A stretch of DNA of 64,000 bases from positions 1 through 64,000 of the forward strand of contig NZ_RKRE01000003.1 in assembly GCF_003815015.1 (NCBI RefSeq), read 5' to 3'. Every line of letters begins with the position of its first letter. The stretch's first letter is position 1. A model generated the notes under the pieces. The model was not told where the DNA came from, searched no databases, and saw only the letters and a program-made list of their open reading frames with translations. The stretch is from Thermodesulfitimonas autotrophica. Its GTDB lineage: Bacteria > Bacillota > Desulfotomaculia > Desulfotomaculales > Ammonificaceae. Shown here one piece after another: positions 59,318-64,000 of the stretch. The position numbers were made by a program, and so were the translations under genes.

Positions 59318-60523
59318 TTACTGGTGGCACGAAGTACACGTTCCGTTTGTTCCGTAAATGATACGGGTATCATTGATGCAGTTATACTTGGCTGCGCCGT
59401 GGCAATTGTAACAGATACCCCGGTTATTCATCCGCAAGAGCGCCGAGGTGCTGCTTGTGCCGCCTGCATCCCGGGGCCAGTTGGATGCCCAGCCTGCTAC
59501 GGTGGCTGTCGTTGAGTGTGCCCGGTGACAAGTAAGACAACCGACGTAATGGGAAATAACCGGGCCAATCGGATAGGTGTCGGTTTCAAGTGGCGTTCCA
59601 GTATCGAGGGTGCCGTTGGCTCCGGTCGGCAGCACGGCATGGCCGTAAACCGGGTGGCGCTTCATGGTGCCAAAGAAGTTAAGACCAGCACCTGTCCAGT
59701 AGCGTGGGTTGAACTTGTTATGACAGGCACCGCACCAGACCGAGCTCCCGTACGTGGTCGCCTGGGTGACACCGTAATCGCAGAGGTACTCGACTACCCG
59801 GTAAACCCCGGAGGCCACGGCGGGATTGCCGTAGGTAAAGGTACCGACGGTTTGGAACTTGAACTTCATGTAAAGGTTGCTGTAGGTGGCATTACCTACA
59901 GTGATGGTCCGACGCAGCAGCCGCGGGTTGGGGCTCGAAGCGCTGCCGGTGATGTAACCGCTCGCGTCCGGAACGGCGCCCCCATCATGCGGGTCATGGC
60001 AGGAGCCGCAGACGAAGCCGCTACCGGTGAAGGTGTTGGTGCCGCCCGGCACAGAGAAGATCTTGGCGCTTTCCCCGGCCCAGGAACCGGCGGTGTTCTT
60101 ATCATCATGGTTGTAGCCCCAGACGGTGTGGCGCGAGGTAATAGCCGCCGAAGCTGTGGGCTCGCCGAGGTCGAAGAGACCGTTATCGTTGCTGTCGGTA
60201 AAGGTGAGCTGGTAGTCAAAGCCACCGCCCGTGGAGGGATACTGGTAGGTATCGGTGCCGACGGTCACCTCGGTGTAGCCGTTCTTAACGTCGTACGGGG
60301 CGCTTGTACCACCGTCGCCATGGCAGAGGAAGCAGAACTCCGTCTGGGTGGGGCCGGCTTTCAACAGGTTCGGGGCTTGGGCGGCGTGCGCCACGTGGCA
60401 GCCGGCGCAGGCATCGGTCGTTGCCGAGAACTGGCCGTGAGTCCAGGCGAAGGCAGGCGCAGCAAAGGCCAGGGCGGCTGCGAGGACGGCTACGGTAACG
60501 GTAATAAGCTTGATCCGTGTCAC
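59318..60523 (-). CDS. OmcS-like heptaheme cytochrome c (copy A)
   Basis: This is a 401-residue exported cytochrome with signal peptide LITVTVAVLAAALAFAAPAFA. Heme sites in order: CAGCHVAH, CFLCH, CGSCHDPH, CGACH, CLTCHRAH, CYNCH, and a C-terminal CTSCHQ. The first six, including the +3 His residues and single His between (SRHTVWGYNHD, KRHPVYGH), follow the order that I recall for Geobacter OmcS (CEGCHTMH, CLNCH, CSSCHDPH, CANCH, CLSCHRAH, CNKCH), the hexaheme protein that forms filaments. The start is GTG 60523 with AAAGGAGGTGATT upstream. Filament formation is inferred. Confidence 0.88.
   Translation of the reverse strand: MTRIKLITVTVAVLAAALAFAAPAFAWTHGQFSATTDACAGCHVAHAAQAPNLLKAGPTQTEFCFLCHGDGGTSAPYDVKNGYTEVTVGTDTYQYPSTGGGFDYQLTFTDSNDNGLFDLGEPTASAAITSRHTVWGYNHDDKNTAGSWAGESAKIFSVPGGTNTFTGSGFVCGSCHDPHDGGAVPDASGYITGSASSPNPRLLRRTITVGNATYSNLYMKFKFQTVGTFTYGNPAVASGVYRVVEYLCDYGVTQATTYGSSVWCGACHNKFNPRYWTGAGLNFFGTMKRHPVYGHAVLPTGANGTLDTGTPLETDTYPIGPVISHYVGCLTCHRAHSTTATVAGWASNWPRDAGGTSSTSALLRMNNRGICYNCHGAAKYNCINDTRIIYGTNGTCTSCHQ
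59997..60274. repeat. 278-bp perfect direct repeat, copy 1 (with 61372-61649)
   Basis: Bases 59997-60274 are identical to 61372-61649, and the similarity continues with few changes to about 60455/61830. It covers heme 3 through the N-terminal domain of the two OmcS-like genes. The 3' halves of the genes are clearly diverged, which points to gene conversion or a recent partial duplication. Confidence 0.9.
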
Positions 60524-60719
60524 TTCCCTGAATCACCTCCTTTCTACGTTTTTAACTTAATATCCGACAGGACAAGAGACGTTTCGACGAGTTTCAACAA
60601 TGTAACAGAAGTGACAGTAAATGGTATGGAATGATGTAAAAAAAACAACTGGATAAAAATTTAGCCAGTCAGTTTTGATATCGTAGCATGATAAAGTTAC
60701 GCGAACTCTGCAAAAGTTT

Positions 60720-60751
60720 CTTTCGGGGTGGCGTATTAGCCACCCCGAAAG
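60720..60751 (-). terminator. Terminator of the hexaheme cytochrome gene
   Basis: A 13-bp stem (TTTCGGGGTGGC at 60721-60732 with GCCACCCCGAAA at 60739-60750, extended by a flanking C-G pair) lies 11 bases after the stop at 60762. On the minus strand AAACTTTTGC follows. The 238-base gap up to copy A holds this hairpin and AT-rich sequence likely to contain copy A's own promoter. Confidence 0.75.
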
Positions 60752-60761
60752 CGAAATGTAG

Positions 60762-61898
60762 TTACGGATTAGCCACAGTCGAGTTGGTGTTGTACTGGGC
60801 AGCGCCGTGGCAGTTGTAGCAAACGCCGCGGTTGTTCATTCTGAGTAGCGCAGAGGTGGTGCTAGTACCGCCCTCCGAGCGTGGCCAGCTTAACGCCCAG
60901 CCGGCAACGGTCGCAGTTGTAGAGTGTGCCTTGTGACAGGTCAAGCAAGCGACCTGCGGATCGGAGCCACCGGCGTAATCGTAGTTCTTCTCGAGCGGTG
61001 TGCCGACGTCGATGGTACCCTTTGACCCTGAGGGTAGCGTAGCCCGGAGGTCCATCCCGTGGCGGTACATGCCCCACGCATCTTTGGTGCTACCAGCATC
61101 GGCGTCGACGATGTTGAACTTGTTGTGGCACGCGCCGCACCAGCCGGTGCTGCCGTCGATATACTCGCTTACCCGGTAGACGCCGGAATCAACTGACGGA
61201 TTACCGTAGGTGAACTTTCCGACCGTGTCAAGCTTGAACTCGACGTAGAGGCCAGAGTAAGTTGCTGTCCCCACGGTAATTGTCCGGCGCAGCAGCCGCG
61301 GGTTCGGGCTGGTAGCGCTGCCTTTGACGTACCCGTTTGTGTCCGGGGTGGTACCGCCGTCGTGCGGGTCGTGGCAGGAGCCGCAGACGAAGCCGCTACC
61401 GGTGAAGGTGTTGGTGCCGCCCGGCACAGAGAAGATCTTGGCGCTTTCCCCGGCCCAGGAACCGGCGGTGTTCTTATCATCATGGTTGTAGCCCCAGACG
61501 GTGTGGCGCGAGGTAATAGCCGCCGAAGCTGTGGGCTCGCCGAGGTCGAAGAGACCGTTATCGTTGCTGTCGGTAAAGGTGAGCTGGTAGTCAAAGCCAC
61601 CGCCCGTGGAGGGATACTGGTAGGTATCGGTGCCGACGGTCACCTCGGTATAGCCGTTCTTAACGTCGTACGGGGCGCTTGTGCCACCGTCGCCATGGCA
61701 GAGGAAGCAGAACTCTGTCTGGGTGGGGCCGGCTTTCAACAGGTTCAGAGCCTGGGCGGCGTGCGCCACGTGGCAGCCAGCACAGGCATCGGTCGTTGCT
61801 GAGAACTGGCCGTGAGTCCAGGCAAATGCCGGCGCCGCGAAGGCGAGGCAACAGGCCAGCGCTGCCACGAGGATCAGGGTAGCTTTTGCCTTACACAT
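60762..61898 (-). CDS. OmcS-like hexaheme cytochrome c (copy B)
   Basis: This is a 378-residue exported cytochrome (signal LILVAALACCLAFAAPAFA). Six heme sites: CAGCHVAH, CFLCH, CGSCHDPH, CGACH, CLTCHKAH and CYNCH, the same as the first six of copy A. It ends soon after (AAQYNTNSTVANP) and lacks the seventh, CTSCH. The N-terminal 200 residues are almost identical to copy A, the middle is diverged, and the last 60 are similar again. ATG 61898 follows AAGGAGGTGA. The six-heme count and length fit OmcS even better than copy A. Confidence 0.88.
   Translation of the reverse strand: MCKAKATLILVAALACCLAFAAPAFAWTHGQFSATTDACAGCHVAHAAQALNLLKAGPTQTEFCFLCHGDGGTSAPYDVKNGYTEVTVGTDTYQYPSTGGGFDYQLTFTDSNDNGLFDLGEPTASAAITSRHTVWGYNHDDKNTAGSWAGESAKIFSVPGGTNTFTGSGFVCGSCHDPHDGGTTPDTNGYVKGSATSPNPRLLRRTITVGTATYSGLYVEFKLDTVGKFTYGNPSVDSGVYRVSEYIDGSTGWCGACHNKFNIVDADAGSTKDAWGMYRHGMDLRATLPSGSKGTIDVGTPLEKNYDYAGGSDPQVACLTCHKAHSTTATVAGWALSWPRSEGGTSTTSALLRMNNRGVCYNCHGAAQYNTNSTVANP
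61372..61649. repeat. 278-bp perfect direct repeat, copy 2 (with 59997-60274)
   Basis: This is the partner of 59997-60274, offset by 1375 bases. The first differences outside the block are single-base changes at the positions matching 59996 and 60275. Confidence 0.9.
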
Positions 61899-61995
61899 CT
61901 TGGTTCACCTCCTTTCCGGCACATTTTTAATTTTTCGGAGAAGGCCCGGCGGAGCCGGGATGGCAGTAATGAGTATTACCGGAAAAACTATTTAG

Positions 61996-63006
61996 TTACT
62001 TAAGGTCGTAAATGGTAAGGCGTGATTTACCGTACTCAGCTACGTAAAGGCGCTGCCGGCCATCAATAAAAACCCCTGTCGGGAGAGAAAGGGCATCCCC
62101 TTCTTCTGGCGGCCCTACTTGCTGGGCAGCATTAATTAGCTTACCTTTGGGGTCCAGGATACTGACGCGCTGGCAGAGCGGGTCGGCTACGTAGACGTTA
62201 CCCTTTCTATCAACTGCAATGTCTGCGGGTGCTGCAAAGTAAGCCTCGTGCTTGCTCATGTCACCGGTCCACATCTCAAGGAATTTTCCAGATAAGTCAA
62301 AAACCTGAAGACGGCTGTTGTTTGTATCTGCTACGAGAATTCGCCCGTCAGGTGTAAGGGCCAGGCCGTTGGGGTAGTAGAATTCGCCAGCCCCGTCTTT
62401 CCCGTATTTGCCGATTGCTGCGACTTCATGCCCTTTTTGGTCTAGAACAACTACCTGGTGGCGCCCGGCATCGGCAACATAAAACTTGTTGTGGGCGTAA
62501 ACTATATCTACCGGCTTAGCCAGTGCGTTGTCGGCGAAATACCGTCTAAATTTGCCGTCAAGGCCGAAGACAAGAACCTTGTTGTGGCCTGCGTCGGCCA
62601 CAAAGATTTCGCCACCTACGATTTCAATCCCGTAAGGGTAGCGGAGTTTCCCTTGTTCTTTGCCGCTGTCCCCAAACTTCCGGATGTAATGGCCGTTGTA
62701 ATCGAAGACCAACACCCGGTGGTTAGCGGTATCAGAGATAAATACCTGATTATCGGCGACGTATACCCTGCGGGGCTGGCGGAGAAAAATCCCTTTATCC
62801 CCGTAGATCGTCGCTACCCATTTCGGCTGGTGAATGGGCATTACTGCCGCCTTCAACCCTTCTATCGGGCTTGTGCGGCGCAAGTACATCCAGGCGAAAT
62901 AGAGGGTAAGGAGCAGAGCAATACAGAGTGCCGCAATGATAAGGTGTTCGCGTTTTACCTGCTTACCGGCAAGTTTGGCGGCAATGGTAGCACGTAGATC
63001 AGCCAC
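61996..63006 (-). CDS. NHL-repeat beta-propeller protein, membrane-anchored (copy 2)
   Basis: This is a 336-residue protein with an N-terminal span (LIIAALCIALLLTLYFAWMYL) and about six NHL blades (VYVADNQVFISDTANHRVLV, YPYGIEIVGGEIFVADAGHN, YPNGLALTPDGRILVADTNN). I chose GTG 63006 because GGGAGG lies 8 bases upstream; GTG 63015 overlaps that site. The start overlaps the TPR stop. It leads directly into the hexaheme cytochrome (97 bases). Confidence 0.9.
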   Translation of the reverse strand: MADLRATIAAKLAGKQVKREHLIIAALCIALLLTLYFAWMYLRRTSPIEGLKAAVMPIHQPKWVATIYGDKGIFLRQPRRVYVADNQVFISDTANHRVLVFDYNGHYIRKFGDSGKEQGKLRYPYGIEIVGGEIFVADAGHNKVLVFGLDGKFRRYFADNALAKPVDIVYAHNKFYVADAGRHQVVVLDQKGHEVAAIGKYGKDGAGEFYYPNGLALTPDGRILVADTNNSRLQVFDLSGKFLEMWTGDMSKHEAYFAAPADIAVDRKGNVYVADPLCQRVSILDPKGKLINAAQQVGPPEEGDALSLPTGVFIDGRQRLYVAEYGKSRLTIYDLK

Positions 63007-63685
63007 GCCGCTCACCTCCCACCGGCTGCCCTGTGAGCTTGGCTTTTAGTTCTTGGAACTCTGTGTAATTTGGCGCAAGGCGAAGTGCTTTGTCGATTTG
63101 CGCAATGGCGTTATTCTTGTCGCCTAACTTTTCGTAACACAGGGCCATGTAGTAGTAAATGTTAGCGAGCCCGGGCCTGATACCGGCAGCCTGGGAGAAT
63201 GCCTTAAGTGCTTCACGGTACTGCCCGTTGTTATAATAAGCCTCGCCCAGGGAGTAATGGGCTTCTAAATCAAAGAGACCTTGTTTTGTGAGGGGCTCCA
63301 GAATTTTGATTGCTGCCGGGTAGTCTTTTTTCGCCATGTAGCCCAGAGCAAGGTTGTACTGCACCTGCCTGTTTTTGGGGTCGAGCTTGTAAGCCTTCTG
63401 GTACTCTTTCAGCGCCTGGTCGGCTTTGCCCTGCATGAGATAAGCGTAACCGAGCTCTAAGTGGGCCATCGCGCTTTTGGGGTTTTGCTTCACGTGCTGC
63501 CGGGCGGTTTCGAAGACGATGTCGCTGTAAGTCTGGTGCTGGTACTTGCCCCAGAAGAAGGTGTAGCCGATGATGAGACCGACCGCTACAATAATCCCCG
63601 TGACAATACCGAGGATGACGAGCGCCCGGCTGAGGGGCAGCATCTTTTCTTCCTGGCCCGGGCGGGTGGTGATATTGTTTTCCAT
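62999..63685 (-). CDS. Membrane-anchored TPR protein
   Basis: This is a 228-residue protein. One N-terminal span (ALVILGIVTGIIVAVGLIIGYTFFW) is followed by about five TPR units (AMAHLELGYAYLMQGKADQALKEYQKAYKLDP, VQYNLALGYMAKKDYPAAI, ANIYYYMALCYEKLGDKNNAIAQ). The TPR domain would face outside the cell, like the propellers, and may hold cytochrome apoproteins or filaments during assembly; that is inferred. ATG 63685 has GGAGG about 10 bases upstream. Confidence 0.88.
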   Translation of the reverse strand: MENNITTRPGQEEKMLPLSRALVILGIVTGIIVAVGLIIGYTFFWGKYQHQTYSDIVFETARQHVKQNPKSAMAHLELGYAYLMQGKADQALKEYQKAYKLDPKNRQVQYNLALGYMAKKDYPAAIKILEPLTKQGLFDLEAHYSLGEAYYNNGQYREALKAFSQAAGIRPGLANIYYYMALCYEKLGDKNNAIAQIDKALRLAPNYTEFQELKAKLTGQPVGGERRG

Positions 63686-63790
63686 CCTTAACTGGCCTCC
63701 GTATACGGTTTGGTTATCGCCAGGACAATTGCTATTTTAGCAGAATTGCCCTGGTAAATCAATTGATTAGCTTGGAACAAAGTTCGACAA

Positions 63791-63810
63791 AATCCGGTTA
63801 TTACCGGATT
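63791..63810 (-). terminator. Hairpin after the right-edge cytochrome
   Basis: AATCCGGT and ACCGGATT form a perfect 8-bp stem with a TATT loop. On the minus strand TTTTGTC follows. It is probably the terminator of the gene ending at 63916. The remaining 230-base gap to the TPR gene is AT-rich and should hold the TPR operon promoter. Confidence 0.6.
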
Positions 63811-63915
63811 CCATAAATATTATACCGCCGGCCGGTAACTTTTTAGAGTATAAAGTCCGGGAAAATGTAATAGGAAGTCCCCTACTAGCCGTAGTAAGTC
63901 TTGCCGCTACCGCGC

Positions 63916-64000
63916 CTACTTCTTATGGCACTTGAGGCACAGGCCGTCGCCCCGGGCGGTAAGAAGGCAACGGTAGGGTGTCCCGTGCGGGTTGTGGCAG
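63916..64000 (-). CDS. Multiheme cytochrome c, C-terminal fragment (runs off the window)
   Basis: The last 27 codons read CHNPHGTPYRCLLTARGDGLC then LKCHKK and stop. The CHNPHG and terminal CLKCH are heme-binding, in the paired-CxxCH style of the 16-heme proteins. At least one more cytochrome gene therefore extends the locus to the right. The start lies outside. Confidence 0.88.
   Translation of the reverse strand, partial: CHNPHGTPYRCLLTARGDGLCLKCHKK

Noticed and set aside
59076..59361. Open frames of 85-87 codons on both strands, possible transposase remnant
   Set aside because: No ribosome sites, no transposase motif recognised, no flanking direct repeats seen; left as AT-rich intergenic.

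Overview
The window looks like chromosome from a high-GC, anaerobic, spore-forming and probably thermophilic Firmicute that reduces sulfite or sulfate (an Ammonifex / Thermodesulfitimonas / Desulfotomaculum-like lineage; this is inferred from gene content, not proved). The reasons are a dsrABD cluster, sporulation genes (yabG, spoVG, a 3D-domain protein, a SPOCS-LysM spore protein) in an order recalling the Bacillus yabE-ksgA-yabG-ispE-spoVG-glmU-prs region, strong AGGAGG-type ribosome sites, frequent GTG/TTG starts, and very many c-type cytochromes.

Layout. 1-5.1 kb: 3' end of a 5S rRNA, then a TetR / membrane-fusion lipoprotein / RND pump operon on the minus strand with a clear promoter and tandem palindromic operator. 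5.2-19.8 kb: housekeeping and sporulation genes (metG, tatD, an orphan DNA methyltransferase, cobO, 3D protein, ksgA, ykuK, yabG, SPOCS-LysM protein, trypsin-like protease). Here also lies an array of five tiny single-span membrane proteins too short for ordinary gene calling, with a sixth nearby; several of these units share a promoter-like element. 19.7-29.6 kb: a branched-chain/aromatic amino-acid uptake and degradation block (livFGMHK, a phenylacetate-CoA ligase, indolepyruvate oxidoreductase iorBA, a second livK). 29.7-34 kb: two transporters, ispE, a GntR regulator, an NTP transferase and a BON protein.

34-40 kb: dsrA-dsrB-dsrD behind a strong promoter and a roughly 200-nt structured leader, followed by TPR, YkgJ-type, HEAT-repeat and FmdB-type zinc-ribbon genes. 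At 40.15-40.25 kb lies an unusual tRNA: anticodon GCA (Cys) and discriminator U, but an 8-bp acceptor stem, a 4-bp T stem with a bulge and a long variable arm, as in selenocysteine tRNA. 40.4-44.9 kb: LysR, spoVG, glmU, prs, PRC-barrel protein.

45-64 kb: an electron-transfer region. It has a decaheme lipoprotein, ahbC (siroheme-dependent heme synthesis), ccsB-resB (cytochrome c maturation), a coiled-coil nuclease-like protein, and then a 13-kb minus-strand locus. That locus encodes two paralogous 16-heme-class cytochromes, a fibronectin-III/Ig-like surface protein, two NHL beta-propellers, a TPR protein and two hexa-/heptaheme cytochromes whose heme spacing closely recalls the Geobacter filament-forming cytochrome OmcS. 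The C terminus of another multiheme cytochrome runs off the right edge. Read together, siroheme serves DsrAB and, through AhbC, heme synthesis; CcsB/ResB attach the heme; and the cytochromes could carry electrons across or beyond the cell surface.
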